64,000 bases of DNA. It comes from Alistipes sp. Lineage in GTDB: Bacteria > Bacteroidota > Bacteroidia > Bacteroidales > Rikenellaceae. The translations under genes and the position numbers were made by a program. The stretch covers positions 1-64,000 of the forward strand of contig JAFZFX010000049.1 in assembly GCA_017555695.1 (NCBI GenBank). The letters run 5' to 3'. The notes beneath the pieces are model-generated. The model did no database searches. It saw only the letters and a program-made list of their open reading frames with translations, and was not told where the DNA came from. This document shows positions 33,289-41,818 of this stretch, one piece after another (position 1 is the first letter of the stretch; every line of letters begins with the position of its first letter).

Positions 33289-35685
33289 CTATTTACGCAA
33301 GAAAGAGAACAGACCTCGTTTAGGCTTTGATGCTCCATAACCATAACCGTAACCATAGCCGTATCCGTAACCATAACCATATCCATAACCGTATCCGTAA
33401 CCGCGACGATGAAGTTCGCTACCATTGAATACGATGGCCATATTCTTGAGTTTCTTCTCTTGGTAGAGTTCCTCGAGTTCAGGAAGCTGACGGCGATCAA
33501 GACGACCAGCGCGAACTACGAAGAGGGTAGCATCCGCGATACGATTCGAGATGGCACCATCTGCAATGATTCCAATGGGGACATTGTCGGCAATGATATA
33601 GTCGTAGTTGGCACGCATCTGCTCAACCAAAGCATCCAAGCGCTCACTCATAAGCAACTCGGCAGGGTTAGGAGCGATAGTACCAGCCGGAATCAAATCG
33701 ACATTGGGAAGGAAGTCCTTGTGGATAATATCTTCCGCAGTGATTGATGAGTCGGCGAGATAGTTGCTGAGTCCCTTAACATGATGACCCAACGGCTGGC
33801 TCAATGTACCCTTACGGATATCGATATCTATCAACAGAACTCGTTTCTGGGCATTAGCAATACTTCGGGCCAAGTTGCTAACAACAAAAGTCTTACCTGC
33901 GCTCTCGTTAAATGAAGTAAGGGTAATAACCTGATTGGGGCGTTCTCCCTTGTTCATAAAACTCATATTTGTACGCATAATACGGAAAGCCTCGTTGAGT
34001 ACGCCACTGAGTTCGGGAACATAAGTATTGCAAGTCAGAGCCTGAGTAAGGCGCTTAATGTACTCTTTGTCATAAGGGATTTCACCTACGATAGGAACAC
34101 TAACTGCATTCTTAACCTCGCGACGAGAACGAACACGAGTATCCAAGAACATCAGCATAATAAACCATACTCCAGGTATTGCCATACCAATAAGGAAGCC
34201 CAAGAGAATAATACGATTACGCGAAGGCGCAATAGGCGAATTACTACCTGATGTATCATCAATAATCTGAGCGTTGGTATCAACCATTGACTGTGACAAA
34301 GCATTCTCCTCTCGCTTATTGAGCAAGAATGTGTAGAGTGCCTCCTTGAGTTTCTGCTGACGCTCGATAGAAAGCATACCGCGCTCTTGTGATGGAATCT
34401 GCTGGAAACGAGTTTGTGCTCGCTGTTCGCGACTACGAACATCGTCGGCCTGAGCCTCAATATTAGCGATAAGGTTATCTACAGTTCGGATGATTGTCTG
34501 CTTCATTGCACGCAGCGTATTGTTAAGCTCAAGAACGACGGGGTTATTGTCGTTGCCATTCTCGGCCAATCTATCGCGGCGCAACTTTGCAGTATTATAC
34601 TGGTTAATCAATGTCTCGGTATTTACCGATGATAGACCTACATTAGTAGGGATAAGTTCTACCTCCTTAGAAGGGTCTGTAAGATAGTTGCGGATATACT
34701 GAGCAAGTTCTAACTGCGCCTGCAACTCAATAACATCCTGGCTGTATTTGATAGTCTCAGTCTCATAACGACCAGCTGTAGCTCCAACACCATTAATCAT
34801 CTGGTTTGAAATCTTAAACTGCTCCAAATCCTTCTCTACTACACCCAAATCGTTCTCGATAATAATCAGACGCTCGTTGATGAAATTAGCAGTGTTGATA
34901 GCAACCTGGTTCTTATCTTTAATTGACTCTTCATTGTAGATTGCGATGATGGTATTAAGCATATCCTCTGCCTTAATCGGTGAGTTATCCTTCAACGAAA
35001 GGCTCAAGATAGGTGCCTCCTCCTCAACTTGGCGGATAGCGAAGTTCGAGAGATAGTAACCTATCATTGCATCGACGGGCACGGTTGAGATGTAAATCTC
35101 TCTATTGCGCCAACCCTCACTCATAAAATTGGTAGGAGCGAACTTCAATTCGCCAGCCGGAGTGGCTATCGGCTCATTGAGTTTACCAGAGAACATTTCG
35201 CCCTCAGCAGTACCTGCAAAATTGGTCAATTCAATGATATTATCCTGACGCAGGGTGGCGATAAAGTTCAATGAACGATTTTGGCTTTCTTCTGGCAGAA
35301 TCAAAGTTATAGGGGCGCTTGTGTAGCACTCCTCGTAACGCAGACCATCCTTTACCTTGTAGCTAACATTTGCATTCAATCGCTTGACAACATTGCGAAG
35401 GAGGTTCTTTGAACGGAAACGATAAATCTCATTGGTTACATTAACCTTGTTGATAAGGTTATCGTAACGGTCCAATCCTGCAGAGTAACGGTTGCCCTGC
35501 TCGGGGTCCTTAATAATGATTGTTGCCGTTCTAAAATATACAAACGGAGTAGAGGCGTATTTATACCACGCCAAACCTACACACAAAAGAACCGACAGCA
35601 AGAACCATGGCCATTTAGAGAGTAGGTATACGACCAGGTCCACTACATTCAGTTCATCTGAATTCTTCTTATTTGATGATTTCAT
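33289..35685 (-). CDS. Wzc-type polysaccharide co-polymerase and tyrosine autokinase
   Basis: Controls polymer length and export together with the Wza-type lipoprotein encoded just upstream. The 798-residue protein has an N-terminal Wzz domain with a transmembrane helix at about residue 27-47, a long periplasmic coiled-coil region (about 250-480), a second helix (about 505-525, RIILLGFLIGMAIPGVWFIML) and a C-terminal BY-kinase domain: Walker A ESAGKTFVVSNLA, Walker A' LLIDIDIRKG and Walker B YIIADNVP. The C-terminal tyrosine cluster that gets phosphorylated in this family is here eleven Gly-Tyr units followed by a basic end (SKPKRGLFSFLRK). Confidence 0.95.
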   Translation of the reverse strand: MKSSNKKNSDELNVVDLVVYLLSKWPWFLLSVLLCVGLAWYKYASTPFVYFRTATIIIKDPEQGNRYSAGLDRYDNLINKVNVTNEIYRFRSKNLLRNVVKRLNANVSYKVKDGLRYEECYTSAPITLILPEESQNRSLNFIATLRQDNIIELTNFAGTAEGEMFSGKLNEPIATPAGELKFAPTNFMSEGWRNREIYISTVPVDAMIGYYLSNFAIRQVEEEAPILSLSLKDNSPIKAEDMLNTIIAIYNEESIKDKNQVAINTANFINERLIIIENDLGVVEKDLEQFKISNQMINGVGATAGRYETETIKYSQDVIELQAQLELAQYIRNYLTDPSKEVELIPTNVGLSSVNTETLINQYNTAKLRRDRLAENGNDNNPVVLELNNTLRAMKQTIIRTVDNLIANIEAQADDVRSREQRAQTRFQQIPSQERGMLSIERQQKLKEALYTFLLNKREENALSQSMVDTNAQIIDDTSGSNSPIAPSRNRIILLGFLIGMAIPGVWFIMLMFLDTRVRSRREVKNAVSVPIVGEIPYDKEYIKRLTQALTCNTYVPELSGVLNEAFRIMRTNMSFMNKGERPNQVITLTSFNESAGKTFVVSNLARSIANAQKRVLLIDIDIRKGTLSQPLGHHVKGLSNYLADSSITAEDIIHKDFLPNVDLIPAGTIAPNPAELLMSERLDALVEQMRANYDYIIADNVPIGIIADGAISNRIADATLFVVRAGRLDRRQLPELEELYQEKKLKNMAIVFNGSELHRRGYGYGYGYGYGYGYGYGYGYGYGASKPKRGLFSFLRK
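33337..33402 (-). repeat. Hexanucleotide tandem repeat encoding (Gly-Tyr)11
   Basis: Eleven tandem 6-base units of the form GGNTAY encode the tyrosine tail of the autokinase. Third codon positions vary between units, so the repeat is not a perfect slippage tract, but loss or gain of a unit would keep the frame and change the number of phosphorylatable tyrosines. Confidence 0.9.
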
Positions 35686-35704
35686 AATATGTTGTTTTTA
35701 TCTA

Positions 35705-36499
35705 TTAACGAGTAGTGTACCACAATACAACAGAAACAGTGCTTGCCAATGAAGCAGCTAAGCTGATATACTGAAGAACGCGAGACTCTGTGTCTGTTCT
35801 CTTGGTCTTAGGCTCTACATAAACAATATCATTCTGCTGCAGATAATAGCAAGGCGAGTTAAAGATATCCTTGCTGCGCATATCGTGTACGAATTGTACT
35901 CGCTTGCCATCTACCTCTCGAATGACAATAACTCTGTCCAGACGAGCATTTTTAGGCAGATCTCCTGCCTTAGCGATAGCCTCAACCAAAGTTATACGGT
36001 CGCCATCAACGCTATATACACCGCTGCCGACAGCACCAATCATAACATACTTGAAATTGAGGAACTCAATAGAGATAGAAGGATCGTTGATATAATTTCC
36101 TGCAACGATTTTATTTCTAATCAACTCGCTCAACTCAGTTACTTTCAATCCCTCAACCTTAAGTTTTCCAAGTTTGGGGAATACAATACAACCTTCGTTG
36201 TCCACGCGGTAGCCAACCTCCTTGTTTGTTGCACCCTGCTCGGCACTGATGCTTGTACCGTCAGCCGAAACGCTAACAACACCATTCTGGTTGTTGAACG
36301 GCAAGGCCAATTCTGGCTTGTCGCAGCTAACCACAATGCTCAATCGGTCATCGGGGTGAATAACCGCCTCGTGCTTAACACTAATGTCCAAAGCCTCATC
36401 ACTCTCCCAATCTTGGAAGTATAGCAATTTCTTGCTAGACGCACAAGATGAGAGTAGTGCCAACAAAAGACAACACATTAAATAAATTCTTGTTCTCAT
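35705..36499 (-). CDS. Wza-type polysaccharide export lipoprotein
   Basis: Forms the outer-membrane channel, or its periplasmic part, for the exported polymer. It is a 264-residue lipoprotein with lipobox LSSCAS at residue 19 and the YFQDWE start usual in Bacteroidales. The poly_export (Wza) domain covers about residues 40-130 (IHPDDRLSIVVS), followed by a SLBB domain (VMIGAVGSGVYSVDGDRITLVEAIAKAGDLP). A C-terminal hydrophobic segment (about residues 243-260, SLAASLASTVSVVLWY) anchors it. It lies 19 bases before the autokinase gene, the standard Wza-Wzc order. Confidence 0.93.
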   Translation of the reverse strand: MRTRIYLMCCLLLALLSSCASSKKLLYFQDWESDEALDISVKHEAVIHPDDRLSIVVSCDKPELALPFNNQNGVVSVSADGTSISAEQGATNKEVGYRVDNEGCIVFPKLGKLKVEGLKVTELSELIRNKIVAGNYINDPSISIEFLNFKYVMIGAVGSGVYSVDGDRITLVEAIAKAGDLPKNARLDRVIVIREVDGKRVQFVHDMRSKDIFNSPCYYLQQNDIVYVEPKTKRTDTESRVLQYISLAASLASTVSVVLWYTTR

Positions 36500-36513
36500 C
36501 GTTAAAAGTGTAT

Positions 36514-37401
36514 TTAATTATTTATATTATTTTTCAGTGATTCATAGCACAATCGTGCAGCTTCTTGATTCGGCAGACACTTCAGTCGTCCCACCTGTGA
36601 GAGCTCTGCCACTTTGAACAAAACATCGCACGCCTTGTCGTATAGCTTCTGGTTATACTTCAGCGCGACACAGCCAGGCAACAACGCAACGAAAGCATCC
36701 ATTCCACTCAATGGCTGAAAAGCGTTCTCGGGAGCTTGCTGCAAGCGAACTACACCTTGCAGACGATACTTCTGCTTCTTGTAGCAAGGAGTCTTACCGC
36801 TCCACGGAGTGCCGTAGATATAGACTTCATCGTCCACAATGCGAATGGCTGGGTTGTCATCATTGAGTAGTTCGCATCCTTCAAATACCTCTCTCCAAAG
36901 CGAAGAGTGTGTACTTTTACCCGTACCACTCGCACCCAAAAAGAGATAAGCTTCTCCGTTAAGCATAACCGTAGAGCCGTGAATCGACACCCCATCCTGC
37001 AATATGACAGCTTGAGCAAAAGCTATACGCAGCAGTGAGTTCAGTGAGTGGCCAACGGCCTTGTCCTGCCATTGCATCTGCAACTTTACATTGCGAAAAT
37101 CTTTCGCGAGTATAAGATAGTGGACATAGGTGCTATTAAAGTACGAGACCGAGATTGTGTATTCATTCTCATTCTCCTCGATACTCACGCGCCCCATATC
37201 GTTAGTCGTCTGCTCCAAAGGCTTCGACGAAGAGCTAACCAAAGTCTCTGACTCAACACATTGAGCCTGAAACATCGGTTCTGCATCGCACCTATCCACC
37301 CTAAAGCCCTTCATTGATGGGAGCAACGCATCCACATCTAAATGAGAGGGGATTGTCAAGGTAAAATATAGCTCAGCAACATTATATGTGTATGTTGTCA
37401 T
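36514..37401 (-). CDS. HprK-like kinase of the PqqD/nucleotidyltransferase/kinase trio
   Basis: A 295-residue protein with a P-loop GASGTGKSTHSSLW at about residue 155 and the following LLNDDNPAIRI and GTPWSGKTPCY segments, as in proteins related to HPr kinase. The N-terminal 110 residues are a beta-rich region of no known fold. Relatives of HprK occur in lasso-peptide clusters, where one phosphorylates the peptide, and in exopolysaccharide loci together with a PqqD-like protein and a nucleotidyltransferase (a set named HPr-rel-A system in TIGRFAMs, function unknown). Its start overlaps the end of the nucleotidyltransferase gene by four bases. Its true target is not visible. Confidence 0.85.
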   Translation of the reverse strand: MTTYTYNVAELYFTLTIPSHLDVDALLPSMKGFRVDRCDAEPMFQAQCVESETLVSSSSKPLEQTTNDMGRVSIEENENEYTISVSYFNSTYVHYLILAKDFRNVKLQMQWQDKAVGHSLNSLLRIAFAQAVILQDGVSIHGSTVMLNGEAYLFLGASGTGKSTHSSLWREVFEGCELLNDDNPAIRIVDDEVYIYGTPWSGKTPCYKKQKYRLQGVVRLQQAPENAFQPLSGMDAFVALLPGCVALKYNQKLYDKACDVLFKVAELSQVGRLKCLPNQEAARLCYESLKNNINN

Positions 37402-38498
37402 CGTCTTAACTGTCCTATGGTCAATTCACTTATTCTATACCCAAACTCAAGCGGAGCGTAGCGAATTGCGAAGCGTAGGCTACGCAAAAAGCCACATAAG
37501 GTATTGAATTTTCTACTCCAAACACCATCTCCTGCCGAAATACGGTGCTGGCTATGCTGCCCAAAGTTACCTCCACGCTTTACTATCTCTGCAAACTGCG
37601 TAGTCGGTTCCTTTCCATCGAGTTGGTATGGCAAGTATCTAGGCTCTAACCCGATATGCTCTACTAAAAAAGAGTGCAACATATTGCTCCATCTCTTTAG
37701 CCCCAACTTCTTATATATGGTCTTCAACTGCTCGCCATCGTAAACATCCGAAAGAGTATAATATGTACGAGCCAAGTCACATAACTGCCTCAATCCAATA
37801 CCCAAACCCAAGCTATGTTTAAGGATATGAGTATTTTGCAAAACGATATTTGCCAGGGGGGAGGGTTTGTTTATACCCTCTTTCCTCTCTTTGGCATACA
37901 TCGCTCTATTCTCATCCGCTTCAAAAAGGGTATAAAGATAGTGTTTTTTTGCTGGATTCTGTATATCAAAGAACTTTCTATGGTGTTCTATTTCGATTCC
38001 TTCAAAAAAATATAACGAGCATCCATCGGCCATACTCTCAACTCGACCCGTAATAGTTGATGCCAATGCTCTTGCGGCGTCCCACTCCTGTGGCTGAAAC
38101 CACAAATCTATATCACCAGATTCGCGCAATAGCGGGTTTGCATACATCTGCGCCACAACATAACCCTTTTGCAGAATAGGGTGTAAGTTGTGTTTAACCA
38201 AAAGATTATGCAATCCATTTAGTGTGTGATTAACTCGCTTACTGCGGCGCTCGATGGCATCTACGCGGGCTGCCCACCTAATCATCTCCATCTCCGAGGG
38301 CATCATATCCTCTGGAAGGTGAGATATGCCTCTGTATATTATGCCCGAAACGGTCTGCTCACAAGACAAAGTATATACGCGCTTCCACTGCTCGTCGCTT
38401 AACGGAAAAAGCGTCAAATCATCTACCGCCTTTTCCCATAAGCCTGCACGAAGCAACGCCAGAAGAGCTTGATATTCCCTATCTTGCGATGTGTTCAT
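37398..38498 (-). CDS. Nucleotidyltransferase-fold protein (PF14907-like)
   Basis: A 366-residue protein. The segment LLVKHNLHPILQKGYVVAQM followed by RESGDIDLWFQ is the nucleotidyltransferase core of the uncharacterised NTP_transf_5 family, with the two metal-binding Asp in GDIDLW (about residues 132-137). The rest is helical. It has no signal peptide or membrane segment. Family members are found with PqqD-like and HprK-like proteins both in lasso-peptide clusters and in exopolysaccharide loci, suggesting they modify a peptide or a carrier, but the reaction is unknown. It overlaps the kinase gene by four bases and abuts the PqqD gene directly. Confidence 0.82.
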   Translation of the reverse strand: MNTSQDREYQALLALLRAGLWEKAVDDLTLFPLSDEQWKRVYTLSCEQTVSGIIYRGISHLPEDMMPSEMEMIRWAARVDAIERRSKRVNHTLNGLHNLLVKHNLHPILQKGYVVAQMYANPLLRESGDIDLWFQPQEWDAARALASTITGRVESMADGCSLYFFEGIEIEHHRKFFDIQNPAKKHYLYTLFEADENRAMYAKERKEGINKPSPLANIVLQNTHILKHSLGLGIGLRQLCDLARTYYTLSDVYDGEQLKTIYKKLGLKRWSNMLHSFLVEHIGLEPRYLPYQLDGKEPTTQFAEIVKRGGNFGQHSQHRISAGDGVWSRKFNTLCGFLRSLRFAIRYAPLEFGYRISELTIGQLRR

Positions 38499-38771
38499 CT
38501 ATTCGTTGATTACAAGTCCAAATTTAGTCCACTCGTCTATCAATGCAGCCACATCCTTACTTGCAGTGTCGTGATCCACTTCGTACTCTTCACATACATA
38601 CGACACCACCTGCTCTATGGTGAACTCCTGCTCTCCTATATGACGCCACACATCTGCCGCAATGCCATTCAGACTATAGACATTTGTTAGGTTTACCTGC
38701 GCGGCGTTGGCATCAACAATCATATTTACACGCCCCATCTCTCGTAGGGTGAGTCCTGGCTTGAGTCTCAT
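38499..38771 (-). CDS. PqqD-family peptide-binding protein
   Basis: ATG 38771 (MRLKPGLTLREMG) lies three bases after the stop of the sugar transferase; a longer frame from 38837 lies inside that gene. The 90-residue product is a PqqD/RRE-type winged helix: MIVDANAAQVNLTNVYSLNGIAADVWRHI, FTIEQVVSYVCEEYEV, then a C-terminal helix ending in GLVINE. PqqD-like proteins hold a leader peptide for modifying enzymes. No precursor peptide is evident nearby. With the two following genes it forms the conserved trio described in the neighbouring entries. Confidence 0.85.
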   Translation of the reverse strand: MRLKPGLTLREMGRVNMIVDANAAQVNLTNVYSLNGIAADVWRHIGEQEFTIEQVVSYVCEEYEVDHDTASKDVAALIDEWTKFGLVINE

Positions 38772-38773
38772 AG

Positions 38774-39361
38774 TTAAAATTTCTTGCCTGAAATGATTGA
38801 GATAGCGGTCAAGAATATAATCTTGATATCCAACCACAATGAGTGGTTATGCAAATAGTCCAAATCCATACGGAGTCGCTCCAACATCTTCTCCATTGTG
38901 TCGGTATATCCGTTATAGAGTGTGGCCATTGAGAACAGACCTGGACGCATCTTGTACAGAAGCTCATAATCTGGGTTCTGCTCCATAATCTGCTCGATAA
39001 AGAATTTGCGCTCGGGACGATAACCCACGAATGACATATCACCCTTGATTACATTCCACAACTGCGGGAGTTCATCAACATGGTGGTCGCGAATAAAACG
39101 ACCGACCTTCGTTAGACGGCTATCCTCACCACCGCTATACAGCTGCGGACGACCATCCTCCTCGGCATCCATTATCATACTTCTGAACTTGTAAAGCATA
39201 AATGGTTTGCCTTTGTAGCCGATACGCTCCTGGCTAAAGATAGCAGGGCCGTGATCCTCAAACTTTATGGCAATCCATATAATCAGGCACACTGGTGACA
39301 TCACCAATAGACCCACAACGGCAGCCACTAAATCAAAGATACGCTTAATTAGGTTTCCCAT
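38774..39361 (-). CDS. Undecaprenyl-phosphate sugar phosphotransferase (initiating enzyme)
   Basis: Starts each repeat unit by transferring a sugar-1-phosphate to undecaprenyl phosphate at the inner membrane. The 195-residue protein is the short PglC-like form of the bacterial sugar transferase family: an N-terminal hydrophobic re-entrant helix (about residues 8-32, FDLVAAVVGLLVMSPVCLII), the QERIGYKGKPFMLYKFRSM motif, DELPQLWNVIKGDMSFVGYRPE with the catalytic Asp-Glu, and MRPGLFSMATLYNG. The sugar donor cannot be read from the sequence. A gap of 53 bases separates it from the upstream glycosyltransferase. Confidence 0.95.
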   Translation of the reverse strand: MGNLIKRIFDLVAAVVGLLVMSPVCLIIWIAIKFEDHGPAIFSQERIGYKGKPFMLYKFRSMIMDAEEDGRPQLYSGGEDSRLTKVGRFIRDHHVDELPQLWNVIKGDMSFVGYRPERKFFIEQIMEQNPDYELLYKMRPGLFSMATLYNGYTDTMEKMLERLRMDLDYLHNHSLWLDIKIIFLTAISIISGKKF

Positions 39362-39414
39362 AAATTTTGTTTTTATCCGGTTTTTACTCTTTTTGTTTAT
39401 ACTCTTGTGGTTGT

Positions 39415-40527
39415 TTATTTCATTATACTCTTATATATCTCGAGGCAATTATCTATCATCTTTTCGTAGGTAAATACCTGCTCGTAGCGGTTTCTGGCAT
39501 TTTTGCAATAGAGTTCATATCTATCTTTATCTCCGGTAATATCTACGATAGCCTGCGCTAACTCTTGTGAATTGCCAGGTGTGACATTCAATCCCGACTC
39601 TTGATGTGCATTTACCCAGTGTGTACCACTGCCAGCGATGGTTGTTGCAATCACGGGGCGTGAATGTGACATAGCCTCAATCTGCACTATACCAAAGGCT
39701 TCGGTTTTATATACTGAACTCAAAACGAACAGACTGCACGCGTCATAATACAGTGGCAACTCTTCGTCAGTGACATAGCCAAGTAACTTCACCTTATCGC
39801 CAAGGCCTTCGGCATCAATCTGCGCTTGTAGTTTCTTGCGCAACGGGCCTGTTCCGCCAATCAATATGATATACTCGTCCGAGAGATATTTAGCTGCATC
39901 TATCAGATAAGTGTATCCCTTATACTCAACCAAGCGACCAAGCGAGAAGATAATCTTCTTGCCAGCATAACGCTCTTTTATATGATTGTTAGTGTCGGCA
40001 GGCATACCCTCTGAAACCACGCCGATTGGGAGATATGTTGTTTTATGCTGGACATCAGTCAGATAAGGCGATTCGCTGATGTAGATTGGAGTTGTGCCCA
40101 CAATTATATCTGCACGCTGTATCATCCAATTCTGGAATGGCTGATACAATTTTAGAAGATGCTTCTGTTTTAATATGTCGCTATGCCAATGCAAAACCAC
40201 GCGTCCCTTATAGCCCGAAAAATATAATGCCACACAAGCCATAGGGTCGGGGTGGTGAATATGAATTATATCATATTCTTGGCTTACCTTATACAGCGTT
40301 TGTACCATACTTGGTGAAAGCATAGTAGCCGCTGCTTTGGTTAGAGCCGAGCAGCATATCAAATTTGCATTGTCGTTTAGTTTCTCCACACGACTTTCAG
40401 CCTCCTTGATAGCGCACATCATATCGCAATCAACCCCTCTGGCAGAGAGTCCCAGCATCAAGTCATACATCACCTTCTCTACCCCGCCACCAATGGGGTA
40501 AAACTTTCCCAACTGAAGAATTTTCAT
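39415..40527 (-). CDS. Glycosyltransferase family 4 protein
   Basis: Adds a sugar to the lipid-linked repeat unit. The 370-residue GT-B enzyme starts with GKFYPIGGGVEKVMYDL (nucleotide-sugar loop), has IIHIHHPDPMACVALY in the N-terminal domain, and shows the C-terminal donor site IFSLGRLVEYKGYTYLIDAA with the E-x7-E motif around KTEAFGIVQIEAMSHSRPVI. Donor and acceptor are unknown. It is the last glycosyltransferase before the initiating transferase in the operon and starts ten bases after the neighbouring one stops. Confidence 0.92.
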   Translation of the reverse strand: MKILQLGKFYPIGGGVEKVMYDLMLGLSARGVDCDMMCAIKEAESRVEKLNDNANLICCSALTKAAATMLSPSMVQTLYKVSQEYDIIHIHHPDPMACVALYFSGYKGRVVLHWHSDILKQKHLLKLYQPFQNWMIQRADIIVGTTPIYISESPYLTDVQHKTTYLPIGVVSEGMPADTNNHIKERYAGKKIIFSLGRLVEYKGYTYLIDAAKYLSDEYIILIGGTGPLRKKLQAQIDAEGLGDKVKLLGYVTDEELPLYYDACSLFVLSSVYKTEAFGIVQIEAMSHSRPVIATTIAGSGTHWVNAHQESGLNVTPGNSQELAQAIVDITGDKDRYELYCKNARNRYEQVFTYEKMIDNCLEIYKSIMK

Positions 40528-40536
40528 CTTATTAAT

Positions 40537-41787
40537 CTATTTTTGAGATAGCATCTCTTCGTAAAGCTGCAAATAGTCAGCGTAACGCTCAACCTTGTTG
40601 AAATGTTTTACAGCATATTCTCTGCAATCCTCTCGATAATAATCCTTACCCTTCGACTCAATATCTCTTATTGCCTCCAAGATAGCATCTACATCGCCCT
40701 GCTCTACAATTACACCTGTCTTATCGGTAATGGCCTCTACGCTACCGCCAGTGCGATATGTAATGACTGGCGTTCCGCACGCTATGGCCTCAAGATTTAC
40801 CGTAGGGTAGTTGTCCTGCCAAGTAGGATTGACGAACACATCAGCTACCGAGTACAATGCCGCAAGATCTGTAATATTATCTGTACGAGATATTCCTATG
40901 ATATTCGGGGGTAACATCTTGCTCTGCTTCTGGTCGATGCCGACCAATACGATGACCTCATCATCGCTGATACGAGTTGCAAGTTGCATAAAATCATCCC
41001 AGCCCTTCTCTTTACTCCATATACTTGCAAGTCCAAGAATGATATGTTTATTATCGGGCAATCCATATTTTGATTTGATTGCAGAGGACTCTGTCGGAGC
41101 AAATATATTGAGGTCTATACCATTGTGAATAACTCGATATTGGCAATCTTTCAAAAACGAGTTGCTCATTTCGCTACGAATCCAATCCGATACGGGGGCT
41201 ATCATAAAGCGTCTCGGAGGAATAGAAGTAAACGATTCACTCTTGTCGATATAGTTCTTGGCCGAGCGGTCAAGAAGTAAACTTGCAGGGAACAAATGTT
41301 GCTGTGGACACTTTCCGCAACCACTCTTCCACTTATCACATTTTGCAAATGAGTAATGATAGCAATGTCCTGTATATAGCCAGCAATCGTGAATGGTCCA
41401 AATAACGGGAATTTCGCACTTTGAAAGATAATCAAAGAGTATCTTGTAATTCAAGAAGTATCCGTGAATATTGTGGATATGGATTATATCGGGCTTGATT
41501 CTCTCTATCTCGCGAATAAATTTTCTTGTGGCTCTATTCGATGCTAATCCGTGGCAATCGAACAAGCGAGTCATTACTCCGTGCCACGCCACACTGAACT
41601 TATCTCCTACGGGAATAATCTCCGAAGATGAGGGCTTCACGCCATCACGACCTTTGCTATATGCAATATAGCTCTGCCAACCGTTCTTGATAGCCAACTC
41701 CCCAATCTCCTGCATAATTCGTCCCGTAGAGGTGTTAGTGCGTATAACGGGGTTTATTTGTAGTAATTTCCTTGTCTGTTTCTCCAT
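40537..41787 (-). CDS. Glycosyltransferase family 4 protein
   Basis: A GT-B enzyme of 416 residues when started at ATG 41787 (MEKQTRKLLQINPVIRTNTS), which matches the usual beginning of this Bacteroidales group; a start at 41829 would overlap the upstream gene by 11 bases. Motifs: NTSTGRIMQEIG near the N-terminus, the Cys-containing HDCWLYTGHCYHYSFAKCD region (several Cys, typical of this subgroup), the LGLASIWSKEKGWDDFMQLA donor loop and NYPTVNLEAIACGTPVITY. It probably transfers one sugar of the repeat unit; specificity unknown. Confidence 0.9.
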   Translation of the reverse strand: MEKQTRKLLQINPVIRTNTSTGRIMQEIGELAIKNGWQSYIAYSKGRDGVKPSSSEIIPVGDKFSVAWHGVMTRLFDCHGLASNRATRKFIREIERIKPDIIHIHNIHGYFLNYKILFDYLSKCEIPVIWTIHDCWLYTGHCYHYSFAKCDKWKSGCGKCPQQHLFPASLLLDRSAKNYIDKSESFTSIPPRRFMIAPVSDWIRSEMSNSFLKDCQYRVIHNGIDLNIFAPTESSAIKSKYGLPDNKHIILGLASIWSKEKGWDDFMQLATRISDDEVIVLVGIDQKQSKMLPPNIIGISRTDNITDLAALYSVADVFVNPTWQDNYPTVNLEAIACGTPVITYRTGGSVEAITDKTGVIVEQGDVDAILEAIRDIESKGKDYYREDCREYAVKHFNKVERYADYLQLYEEMLSQK

Positions 41788-41818
41788 TGTGTCAGTAAAT
41801 CTTACTGAAAGAGGCCTA

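Noticed and set aside
33261..33500. Repeats at the autokinase 3' end as a CRISPR or minisatellite outside genes
   Set aside because: The repeat unit is 6 bases, has no spacers and is in frame with the autokinase tail.
36514..38771. Lasso-peptide biosynthesis cluster
   Set aside because: The PqqD-like, kinase-like and nucleotidyltransferase-like proteins fit, but there is no asparagine-synthetase-like cyclase, no transglutaminase-like protease and no precursor; the surrounding genes are all polysaccharide genes.
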